Origin: a virus
DNA length: 24,211 bases
Reading direction: 5' to 3' (one strand)
IMG/VR virus record: IMGVR_UViG_3300031365_000014
Span: 1 to 24,211 of that record
The notes beneath the pieces were generated by a model. That model ran no database searches and was not told where the DNA came from. It worked only from the letters and a program-made list of their open reading frames with translations. Of the stretch, positions 16,627 through 23,583 are shown one piece after another; the first letter of the stretch is position 1; each line of letters opens with the position of its first letter. The position numbers and the translations under genes were made by a program.

Positions 16627-19100
16627 TAGTTGAGCTCTGCCATCGATTGTCCCACTTTCACATTAACTACCTTGCCAATGCCTTTTATTTCAATTTCCCA
16701 ATTTTTCCCAGTCCCGGGGGGGAGCCTAAAAGGATTTGTAGAATTAATGGCTCTAGTAAAAAACAGTGTGTCGTCTTTGTAAATATTCAACATGGTAGTA
16801 TTATATTTAAATAATATCGGTATCTCTATGCCATACTTTTGCCCGTTTTCGTCTACATAATGAAAATCGTTTTTGTCTGCATAATATTCTAATTCATGTG
16901 CCTTATCTGAAAATGCAGATACAAGGGTTAAGGAAGTGTCGGTTTCAATAGACGCGATTTCTCTATATTCCTTTGTTGCACTGCTAAAAAGTACATATTT
17001 CGTTTTAAGTTCTGTAGTAAAACTTGTTCCTGTCCCAATAATTGTCGTATCGGAAGAAATAATTTGACCCGTTCCTGTTATATCTTCGACAAAATCACCA
17101 TCTATTTTCATGCAGGAAAAAAAGGCATATGAGGTTACAAAAATTTTAGATTTCCATTGATGCATCAAAAAATCTTCTGTTATTCCACTAGTTCCAGTAG
17201 TTATTCTATTATCTCCCGCCTCTGTTATTCTATTATCTCCCGCCTCTGTTATAAGATTTTTACTAATTTCAAGATTATTAAATCCTTCCCATTCTTTAAC
17301 GTAGTATGTTGATCCGCTTTTGATGAGAAGGTAAAGAGTATCATCAATTAAATCTACATAACCTCCATAAACAGATAATCCCGATTCAAGTGTAAATTTG
17401 GTATAGAATTGAAATTCTGATCTAAAATTAATTACGAATCCCTCGTTTGTTCCTTCAAAAAAAGCATAATATTTATCATCATACAAAAAAGCTATTATAG
17501 TCTTATCATAACTTATCAGATTAGTTAAAACATCTCTCCATTGTTCTTTGGTAAATATATTCTCAGTAACATTTCTGTTGCCCTCATCACTAATCATATA
17601 AAGACCATCGGGAGACGGATATAAAACAAATCTTGGACCATTGACCATAGCCCTGGAAAACAAACATGCTTGTTGATCTGGCTGTTTTTCTATGGATACA
17701 TTCTGAGGATCATATCCATTGACTTTGTAAGGATAGCCCTCTGTCCCTACCACTATTGTCGTTCCATACCAACCTATTGATTTTATATCAAAATCTGTAG
17801 TCACTATATAATTAAAGGGATAACCATAATGAATATAGGGTTCTGAAAGATAAACTTCTTTTCCTCTATAGCCAACAGTTACACCATTTGGTAACGTAAT
17901 TATACCTTTTAGATCATCGGGAGGCTGTATATAATCAGTGCAAGATATTACTTCACCCAAATCGGCATCATCACTAATTTCATCATCTTCAGTGTCTATG
18001 TCGTTCCATATGCCGCCATTAGTTGATATCTCCGCGGGGGTTATATAATCCGTTGATTCGCAATCTTCCATAATTTTGGTTACAAGTTGAAAATCTGTTC
18101 CATCAATTCCGGTGGCAGTTCTATAGATTCTAATTCCTACAATATTATAATTTGAGGGTACTGGAATTTCAAAATTTCTTAACTCTACATATTGCCCTTC
18201 GCTGATATCAATGACCGCCGTTGGATCGCTTGGCTCTCCCTCATATCCCCAACCTGTCACAAAAGTATAAATATAAGAAATTGAGCCGGAAACATCTCCA
18301 ATTGTTTCTTTTAACGTAAAATTATCAAAATCAGCGCTTGAATCACTTGCTACTGCAACTATTCTATAACCACCTGTTGTAGTAGCAGTCCATTCGAGAG
18401 TTTTTCCTGTTTCGTCTGTTGATACGGTACCTATTGTTTGAATTCCATCAAAACTTTTTATTATCCAAGTTGAGACAAGATTGGCTATATCAAAAGTCAT
18501 CTTATAACTTTTCCCAATTGTGGTGGGAGCAGAAGTTACAGGGCAGGTACAATATTGATCTACTGCTGAAGCTGTTATGGTAAGATCATCTGTCTCATCG
18601 TAGGCGTCCAAATCAACATTTACCCAAGCCGAAGCAGCAGAAAAGTCACGATCTTCTTGATTAGGCATTAGTTCGGAACGGGATGATTCTTTTGCTACAG
18701 CATTAAAAAAACTTGTTGGCTTAGGAACACCAAGATAATAAGCTGTGTTTGGAATCCCGTAAGTGTTAGCTCCGTCGTTAGACGCTAAAGTAAAATTCGA
18801 TTCCTTCGGTTTTGTTCCATCGGTATAACAAATTCTTCCCTTACTTTCCTGGATGGGTATGTTGACCCCATTGATTTCCTCCGTAGAACATAACCAAAAA
18901 ACAGCCCCGCTATACTTAATAAGAAAAATACTTCTCCACGCAGTTGTATTTAAAATTTTTGCATCGCCTATTTCGTAAAATGGTTTTAAGATATTTTGAG
19001 ATAGATCGGCGTTAATAGCCACCTGAGCATGTTCCGAAGGCAACTGTTTCGGATCAACTATAGGAACCTCACCTTTAAATGTGGAAATCTCTATAAGCAT
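16626..19100 (-). CDS. Large tail nozzle-like protein with inserted jelly-roll-like domain
   Basis: From the ATG at 19100 the product has 824 aa; a TTG at 19109 is also possible, and neither has a strong SD. The opening (TFKGEVPIVDPKQLPSEHAQ, then INADLS) fits the start of tail tube B or nozzle-type proteins of short-tailed phages. Mid-protein, YTFVTGWGYEGEPS and the following strands are typical of the same proteins. Between them, residues about 143-265 look like an added jelly-roll domain. A 24-bp tandem repeat near 17200 duplicates ITEAGDNR. The C-terminus is beta-rich. It probably forms the distal tail tube. Assignment is by pattern, order and length. Confidence 0.72.
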   Translation of the reverse strand: MLIEISTFKGEVPIVDPKQLPSEHAQVAINADLSQNILKPFYEIGDAKILNTTAWRSIFLIKYSGAVFWLCSTEEINGVNIPIQESKGRICYTDGTKPKESNFTLASNDGANTYGIPNTAYYLGVPKPTSFFNAVAKESSRSELMPNQEDRDFSAASAWVNVDLDAYDETDDLTITASAVDQYCTCPVTSAPTTIGKSYKMTFDIANLVSTWIIKSFDGIQTIGTVSTDETGKTLEWTATTTGGYRIVAVASDSSADFDNFTLKETIGDVSGSISYIYTFVTGWGYEGEPSDPTAVIDISEGQYVELRNFEIPVPSNYNIVGIRIYRTATGIDGTDFQLVTKIMEDCESTDYITPAEISTNGGIWNDIDTEDDEISDDADLGEVISCTDYIQPPDDLKGIITLPNGVTVGYRGKEVYLSEPYIHYGYPFNYIVTTDFDIKSIGWYGTTIVVGTEGYPYKVNGYDPQNVSIEKQPDQQACLFSRAMVNGPRFVLYPSPDGLYMISDEGNRNVTENIFTKEQWRDVLTNLISYDKTIIAFLYDDKYYAFFEGTNEGFVINFRSEFQFYTKFTLESGLSVYGGYVDLIDDTLYLLIKSGSTYYVKEWEGFNNLEISKNLITEAGDNRITEAGDNRITTGTSGITEDFLMHQWKSKIFVTSYAFFSCMKIDGDFVEDITGTGQIISSDTTIIGTGTSFTTELKTKYVLFSSATKEYREIASIETDTSLTLVSAFSDKAHELEYYADKNDFHYVDENGQKYGIEIPILFKYNTTMLNIYKDDTLFFTRAINSTNPFRLPPGTGKNWEIEIKGIGKVVNVKVGQSMAELN
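17200..17247 (-). repeat. 24-bp in-frame tandem duplication
   Basis: Two identical 24-bp units (17200-17223 and 17224-17247) encode ITEAGDNR twice in a row, with a related third partial run beside them. The unit keeps the reading frame. It sits in a loop-like Gly/Thr-rich part of the nozzle-like protein. Confidence 0.85.
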
Positions 19101-19115
19101 AATGTTCAATTAGCA

Positions 19116-19811
19116 CTATGTTGGCATTGTCGCTCCACCAGTTGTTAGTGGTCTTTTCTTTAAATTTGGATCTTCTTTCAGTTCTAATTCACGTCTCACT
19201 CCAAGTGCATTTGTAAATGCTTGATAATGAGCAACACATCGTACATTATTTGTAGTATAATCAGCGTCTTTCATATATGCTCTATAAAGAGCGTAATCAA
19301 GAAGTACATTTCTATAGATATCAGAAACTAAAATTACATCATCTATCGCTATTTCAGTAGGGACAGCACAATATATTCCCCATACAAATCCAAAAGCAGC
19401 CGCAGGTTGAGGTGGCGAAACAAAAAACTGAGTCGGGAATCTTTCATCATACATATAATATTTTACTATTGCACTTGGTGCCTTTAAATGCCAAGAACTA
19501 TCTGAAGCATTTAAAATATTTATGTCTGTAAGTTTTATCATTGTGCCAGCAGTTTCCCCAGGAGAAATTCCCATATTATGAGTTATCGCCATCAACTGAA
19601 AACCTCCGGCCGGTAAAGATTGAACAGTACCTGCCGCAAGCGTAAACGACTCACTTTTTATATAAGCATCTGATTTTATGAGACTGATCTCTTTCATGCC
19701 TGCATTAATCCATGCAAGCAATTCAGACTCAGACCATCTCTCGTTTAAAGTATCGCTCAGTATTGTTTCCGCATCATCAATTATTTCTTGCGCCGTTGTT
19801 ATAGATATCAT
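19116..19811 (-). CDS. Phage head-tail adaptor protein (231 aa)
   Basis: The N-terminal pattern TTAQEIIDDAETILSDTLNE followed by RWSESELLAWINAGMKEI is a hallmark of phage adaptor proteins of the DUF6682 type: a helical connector domain with an R-W-x-x-x-E-L-x-x-W-x-N core. A beta-rich middle (about 75-165, with FFVSPPQPAAA) and a C-terminal helix bundle (RNVLLDYALYRAYMKDADY) complete the usual layout, and the length is normal for this group. TAGGAGA, overlapping the stop of the upstream gene, serves as SD. It would sit beneath the portal and receive the tail nozzle encoded next. Confidence 0.8.
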   Translation of the reverse strand: MISITTAQEIIDDAETILSDTLNERWSESELLAWINAGMKEISLIKSDAYIKSESFTLAAGTVQSLPAGGFQLMAITHNMGISPGETAGTMIKLTDINILNASDSSWHLKAPSAIVKYYMYDERFPTQFFVSPPQPAAAFGFVWGIYCAVPTEIAIDDVILVSDIYRNVLLDYALYRAYMKDADYTTNNVRCVAHYQAFTNALGVRRELELKEDPNLKKRPLTTGGATMPT

Positions 19812-19823
19812 TTTATTAGTCTC

Positions 19824-20891
19824 CTAAAAAATGTTTGAACTTACTCCATAGATAAGTCCGGGGTTGTTGAATCTTACGCTGAGACCCTGTGCCGGTAGCG
19901 CCCCCAAAAGATTGCGGGAAAATTCCTTGATAAATCTTTCATCCTCAAACGCTTTCCGACTCCAAAATTGACTATGCAATACTTCAATATCATGACTTAT
20001 TTCTTCGCTTCTCTTGTTACCTGTACGTTGTTTTTCAACATTTGTACCCAGATTCGCTAAGGCCCTGCGCCATATACAATCATGAATTTCTGGTGGATGA
20101 GGCGGGTAAGTGCTATCATCCCATGTATCAAGATCCGGGTATGTTTTTTCAACTCGGATATTGATATTATATCGCTTGTCTGCCGGATTACTAAACATTA
20201 GAAAATGCTCAGGAGAAGAATCAATTTGTGAGTATCCATACCGTTCATATCGCCATTTATTTGGCCTGCCTATGCTGGCCCAATAGCGTCGATCTGCAAT
20301 GGAGACTTCTTCAGTCATCGGAACAGCAGGATACATATCGAAGGTAGCCGCAAATATTTGCTTAATTGTCCAGAGGTAATCAGCGACCACCGGCGCTGCC
20401 GGCTCTATGGTTGAGTGGGGAATTTTGACACCACAATGGTAAATCTTACCACCGCCTGTATAGGTATCATAATCAGTAGAAACGATAGCATTCTGGTCAT
20501 TAAGCTGATAAAGTTCCAGGGTAGTCGTATCTGGACAGTTGAGCCTAAAAACCCGCCGGTTAAGCTGGTCCATGCCTTTAAACCCATTAACAAACACAAT
20601 ATCGTCATTCTGGAATCCATGGCCGGTTACGCCCGTATCGTGTGACACAGCAGTTAAAACGCATGGATTTGCCTTGGTAGCAGCGCTGACATTCGCATAG
20701 GCCCTAGTAAATAGCTCATTATAGCTTTCACGCATCCATGCAAGGGGAACAACATCAATAGCCATTATCTCCCTATTGGCACTTATCAGGGCATCCTGAA
20801 TCAGCTCATTAAGAGCTTCAGAGACCAGATCGGCCTTTATGAACTCGCCGCACTTATCTCTAAGGACCAGGTTTGATATACGGGTAGCCAT
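19824..20891 (-). CDS. Connector/tail protein with FCCH-like domain (355 aa)
   Basis: Helical N-terminus (about 1-75), then a beta domain at about 81-151 with HGFQNDDIVFVNGFKGMDQL and NRRVFRL. This G-F-x-x-x-D-x-V-x-x-x-G-x-x-G-M-x-x-L-N motif is the one annotated as ubiquitin-activating E1 FCCH-like in many phage tail proteins; here it is structural, not related to ubiquitin chemistry. The C-terminal half (about 165-355) is helical with conserved-looking aromatic patches (RRYWASIGRPNKWRYERYGY). It is 10 nt from the upstream gene and 12 nt from the adaptor. It is probably part of the head-tail connector or proximal tail. Confidence 0.7.
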   Translation of the reverse strand: MATRISNLVLRDKCGEFIKADLVSEALNELIQDALISANREIMAIDVVPLAWMRESYNELFTRAYANVSAATKANPCVLTAVSHDTGVTGHGFQNDDIVFVNGFKGMDQLNRRVFRLNCPDTTTLELYQLNDQNAIVSTDYDTYTGGGKIYHCGVKIPHSTIEPAAPVVADYLWTIKQIFAATFDMYPAVPMTEEVSIADRRYWASIGRPNKWRYERYGYSQIDSSPEHFLMFSNPADKRYNINIRVEKTYPDLDTWDDSTYPPHPPEIHDCIWRRALANLGTNVEKQRTGNKRSEEISHDIEVLHSQFWSRKAFEDERFIKEFSRNLLGALPAQGLSVRFNNPGLIYGVSSNIF

Positions 20892-20901
20892 AATTCATCA
20901 C

Positions 20902-21324
20902 TCACTCATCCATATTGACCGGATATTCTTTGTTGTCTTCTTCGACGGGTTCTCCCGTCTCGGCATCTCCTGCTATCATGAAAGTGCAATTTGCAGGCAT
21001 TTTCTCTGTGCCGAAGCATTTTTGCCACTTGGCAATAACTAGATCCTGTATCCCAAGGCCCATTAAGTTGATGTCTGCTACATTATCCTCAAGCCACTTT
21101 CGCAGCCTTTTTTCACCTGCTACCTGAAATTCCATACCTACCTTAAATACTGTGAGGGGATCTACCTTGAATCCGAGGTCCGCCTTGTCCTTTTCGGTCA
21201 TGGCCGGGCCGAGGACTAAACCATGGCTATCACATTCGATCATGTCTTTCCGTGTAGCCAGAGCAGGGGTCCATCCGAAGAGTCTCAACTTATTTTCGCC
21301 TAATTTCTTTAAATACCTTGCCAT
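20902..21324 (-). CDS. Unknown phage protein in connector region (140 aa)
   Basis: Starts at the ATG at 21324, with GGAG 7 nt upstream; a GTG one codon earlier is a less likely start. The protein begins MARYLKKLGENKLRLFGWTP and has a mixed helix/strand central part (FKVGMEFQVAGEKRLRKWLE) and an acidic tail (AETGEPVEEDNKEYPVNMDE). I do not recognise the family. It lies between the small head protein and the FCCH-type connector protein, a place where completion or connector proteins are common. Confidence 0.7.
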   Translation of the reverse strand: MARYLKKLGENKLRLFGWTPALATRKDMIECDSHGLVLGPAMTEKDKADLGFKVDPLTVFKVGMEFQVAGEKRLRKWLEDNVADINLMGLGIQDLVIAKWQKCFGTEKMPANCTFMIAGDAETGEPVEEDNKEYPVNMDE

Positions 21325-21351
21325 CACATGTCTCCGTTAATGCTAATTGAA

Positions 21352-21371
21352 CGGGAGAAGCTAATCTCCCG
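21352..21371 (-). terminator. Intergenic hairpin, possible weak terminator or processing site
   Basis: In the 72-nt gap after the small head gene, CGGGAGA and TCTCCCG form a 7-bp stem around a 6-nt loop. Only TTC and a mixed A+T sequence follow in the direction of transcription, so a strong intrinsic terminator is unlikely. It may reduce read-through from the highly expressed head genes or stabilise their mRNA. Confidence 0.4.
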
Positions 21372-21396
21372 CCCAAGAATTTAAGGTTTATAAAGT

Positions 21397-21846
21397 CTAC
21401 GCGCCGTAAATACCGACTATTGACCAGACCCATTCACCTGTTGCCAGTACGTTTGTTAAGATTTTGAGGTCAGCCGTGTTGGCTGCGGAATGGAAGTTGC
21501 CCTCAGTGCCAGCTGCTACGACGCCTACAGTTACAGTGCCGGCAGCAGCAGTCAAATCCACGGCTGCGTCAAACTCCGTACCAGCTGCTTCGCCTAAACT
21601 GCATGTGCTTGCAGATGCATCCGGCGTCACAGTCCTAAAAATGGAATAAAGAAATACGCACCCAGCCGGAAAATCTATCAACTGCAAAATATCGTCAATA
21701 GCGAATTCCGATGCAGCAGCCGGTGTTGCGTGTCTTGCGATAGCCGCTGCCACATTGAGCGTATGCTCCAACCTGAAAAAGCCACCATCTGCCAATTTAT
21801 CCCAGGGGATAGCGGCTCCACCTACTGTTTCATCGTATATTGCCAT
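21397..21846 (-). CDS. Small head protein downstream of coat (149 aa)
   Basis: The frame extends to 21897, but the preferred start is the ATG at 21846, which has AGGAGA 7 nt upstream and gives MAIYDETVGGAAIPWDKLAD. The protein is rich in Ala, Thr, Val and Gly, with beta-strand patterns throughout and two low-complexity stretches (near 25-45 and 95-120). It ends in WVWSIVGIYGA. It directly follows the major capsid gene, where phages often encode a decoration or head-stabilising protein. No specific family is recognised; the head role rests on position and composition. Confidence 0.7.
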   Translation of the reverse strand: MAIYDETVGGAAIPWDKLADGGFFRLEHTLNVAAAIARHATPAAASEFAIDDILQLIDFPAGCVFLYSIFRTVTPDASASTCSLGEAAGTEFDAAVDLTAAAGTVTVGVVAAGTEGNFHSAANTADLKILTNVLATGEWVWSIVGIYGA

Positions 21847-21897
21847 ATTATTGTCTCCTATTGAGCGCCGGAGGATGTCCCTCGACGCCCATGTCAA

Positions 21898-22761
21898 TTA
21901 ACCCTTTTTCGCCACAAAGTGACCAATGCCTTTGCCGTTTACGACCTTGTAACCGTAGACCTGTAGGCCCCGGATCAAGTCTCCGAAGTCGTCCTGATTC
22001 TTCAGGGTCTCGTGCTTTACGATCTGGGAAGCAAAGGTTAAGCAAGAAGGATGCCCAAAGATCATATTCCACTCTTCAGGGGTCGTCCCGTTCTTGGCAA
22101 TGTTATTGCTCCGGTAAATGGTAAACCTGTCAATAGCACCTATCCTTCCATTCCGAAGAATAGAGGTCCCGTCTCCTGCAAGGCTGGCGTCTTTAAGGTC
22201 GCTCTTCTTTACCATGCCACAAAAAATAGGAGGCATGATCTGCCATCTTGCCGTATCTGGAACATTCTGCTCATCCAGAACGGTCCCCATATCCACAAGG
22301 AAATCCAGGATATTGGTTTTGTCCACTGCTGCGGGAGTTCCGGTTACGCCCATATTTATATTTCCAGACTCAGCCCCGGCACTGGCTCCCGAGTTATCAG
22401 AATCTGCTTCCGAGTAAATATTGGATAGAATGCCACTGTCAATGGTTTTCGCCATCTGCTGGCCAGCATCGTCCGTCCACTTCTCAACATAGGCCAAATC
22501 TGACTGAACTTGCTCAACCTTGTTAACCGCAAAGGCATAATAATGCCCCTTGTCAATATCCAGCTCAACATCGGAGGTCACGGGACGCTCATAATTCAAC
22601 CCCTGGCCTATAATGTAATCACTGATAGTGATATCAGGTACTACCCGGATATGAACTTTGTCTCCGTATTTGGTGATCTCACCTTGATAATCAGTGTTCG
22701 AAATTGCAGCAAAAACAGTCGAAAGATAGAATTTTACAACCATCTTCCCCGCCCATATTTC
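21898..22761 (-). CDS. Major capsid protein, exon 2
   Basis: Encodes 287 residues joined to the 19 from exon 1, for a 306-aa coat protein. Exon 2 starts with GAA-ATA-TGG, so the joined protein reads through SGTYIP/EIWAGKMVVKFY, the usual N-terminal region of HK97-fold coat proteins of this group. The next segments, VFAAISNTDYQGEITKYGDK and VHIRVVPDITI, are also typical. An internal ATG at 22743 gives an apparently complete 281-aa frame, and a gene caller would probably report that shortened form, losing 25 residues. No SD precedes that ATG. The family call is strong; the exact fold is inferred. Confidence 0.9.
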   Translation of the reverse strand, partial: EIWAGKMVVKFYLSTVFAAISNTDYQGEITKYGDKVHIRVVPDITISDYIIGQGLNYERPVTSDVELDIDKGHYYAFAVNKVEQVQSDLAYVEKWTDDAGQQMAKTIDSGILSNIYSEADSDNSGASAGAESGNINMGVTGTPAAVDKTNILDFLVDMGTVLDEQNVPDTARWQIMPPIFCGMVKKSDLKDASLAGDGTSILRNGRIGAIDRFTIYRSNNIAKNGTTPEEWNMIFGHPSCLTFASQIVKHETLKNQDDFGDLIRGLQVYGYKVVNGKGIGHFVAKKG

Positions 22762-22764
22762 CTA

Positions 22765-22780
22765 CTACCTAAAAAGGTAG
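22765..22780 (-). other. P9-type hairpin near the 3' splice site
   Basis: CTACCT and AGGTAG form a perfect 6-bp stem around a TTTT loop, three bases before the exon 2 boundary. Its position just after the proposed P7 strand fits P9 of a group I intron. It could be mistaken for a terminator of the endonuclease gene. Confidence 0.6.
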
Positions 22781-22793
22781 CCAGACTATCGCA

Positions 22794-23393
22794 TCAATCC
22801 GTATCTTTTTTACGCGAAAATCGCTTATAGCAAACGGAACAATAACCCTTAGCCTCATGTGGTTTTTCTGTTGTACCACAATCAAGGCAACAATCATGAT
22901 TCGTTGACCAAAAATGATATCCTTCGCAATTTTTTATCTTACGGATTGCCGCTTCGTTTAGTCGTTGCGGGTCGGCTTTCATAGCTTTCATCTCTTTGTT
23001 GGCGCACTGTTTCGGGAGTTCCGCAAACTGCATGCCCTGCTTTCTCAGATGATCTTGTATCCATATAGCCAAAAGAGCTTGCTCTCTTTTTATATACATA
23101 TGATTAGCTATATTTTGGAGAAATGGCCGTAATTTTCTTCCCTGAAGATCCCATGTAATAGCATTCTGCCAATTAGGATTCTTTTTGTTGAGATTCCGGT
23201 AACCCAAATGACCACCATGATTTTCTTTAAGCATATCAAGAACAAAGCTACAATTTTCGGTTAACGTTATTCTTGCCCTTGGTATAATATACAACGGATT
23301 ACCTTTTATCCTTTTATCTCTAAACAACCTTGCATCGATACAACCTTCTCCATCTACAAGCCCTGCTATGTACTTCCAACTTAAACGCTTCAT
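22794..23393 (-). CDS. LAGLIDADG homing endonuclease in intron
   Basis: The 199-aa product has one LAGLIDADG motif near its start, YIAGLVDGEGCI (about 8-19), with the conserved acidic residue in DGEG. The core continues with strands (PRARITLTEN), a helix (SFVLDMLKENHGG) and W-D-L-Q-G-R-K-L-R-P-F-L, typical of single-motif enzymes that act as dimers. The C-terminus carries CLDCG...GYCSVC, a four-cysteine zinc-ribbon-like knuckle that may add DNA contacts. An AGGAG SD (CAGGAGAT) lies inside the intron core. The stop is 32 nt from the 3' splice site, inside the catalytic RNA region. It would cut intronless coat genes at the insertion site and spread the intron. Confidence 0.9.
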   Translation of the reverse strand: MKRLSWKYIAGLVDGEGCIDARLFRDKRIKGNPLYIIPRARITLTENCSFVLDMLKENHGGHLGYRNLNKKNPNWQNAITWDLQGRKLRPFLQNIANHMYIKREQALLAIWIQDHLRKQGMQFAELPKQCANKEMKAMKADPQRLNEAAIRKIKNCEGYHFWSTNHDCCLDCGTTEKPHEAKGYCSVCYKRFSRKKDTD

Positions 23394-23507
23394 AGGATTA
23401 TCTCCTGAACTGCGTGTGTTGTTTTTTAGCCGTTCCCTCTGGTTCCAGCACCCGAAGTCCGGTTCCAGTTTTTTAGAAGCGGTTTTACATCCCCAAAATT
23501 ATAGGCT

Positions 23508-23564
23508 AGGGATATAAGTCCCAGACATACTTGTCATTCCTGATGCCACGGCATAATTTGCCAT
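23508..23564 (-). CDS. Major capsid protein, exon 1 (19 codons)
   Basis: Starts at an ATG with a strong SD (GGGAAGGAG, 6 nt spacing), 19 nt after the scaffold-like gene, and encodes MANYAVASGMTSMSGTYIP. Without splicing the frame continues only S-L-stop. Joined to exon 2 it completes the expected coat N-terminus. The last base, U, forms the P1 wobble pair. This is too short for ordinary gene calling and would be lost in routine annotation. Confidence 0.87.
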
Positions 23565-23583
23565 AATTAGCTCCTTCCCGGAA

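Larger units (their letters stand above)
22762..23507 (-). ncRNA. Group I intron in the major capsid gene
   Basis: The coat reading frame hits a stop three codons after the proposed exon 1 end and resumes 746 nt later. Removing 22762-23507 restores a conserved coat motif. Group I rules are met: exon 1 ends in U, the intron ends in G, and the last nine bases of exon 1 (TATATCCCT, 23508-23516) pair fully with GGGGATGTA inside the intron (23486-23494), including the expected terminal U-G pair (P1). Other possible elements: P3 AACTG/CAGTT (23466-23470 with 23408-23412), P7 GGCTA/TAGTC (23427-23431 with 22784-22788), P8 AATCC/GGATT closing around the endonuclease gene, and a P9 hairpin at 22765-22780. 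Only 146 nt lie outside the endonuclease gene, which is very compact. P1 and splice sites are well supported; P3-P8 are tentative. Confidence 0.85.

Noticed and set aside
20415-20645. Ubiquitin pathway enzyme suggested by the FCCH-like motif
   Set aside because: This motif is common in phage tail and connector proteins; no adenylation or catalytic cysteine domain is present.
22765-22780. Rho-independent terminator after the endonuclease
   Set aside because: The stem is short, the T-run is in the loop and not after the stem, and the element sits where P9 of the intron is expected.
22794-23393. Endonuclease gene as part of an intein in the coat protein
   Set aside because: Exon 1 reaches an in-frame stop before the endonuclease, and there are no intein splice blocks (Cys/Ser start, His-Asn end). 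An RNA intron fits all data.
21898-23564. Coat gene as a pseudogene broken by insertion
   Set aside because: Both exons are intact, the first has a strong SD, and the splice-site pairing is exact. A decayed gene would not keep these features.
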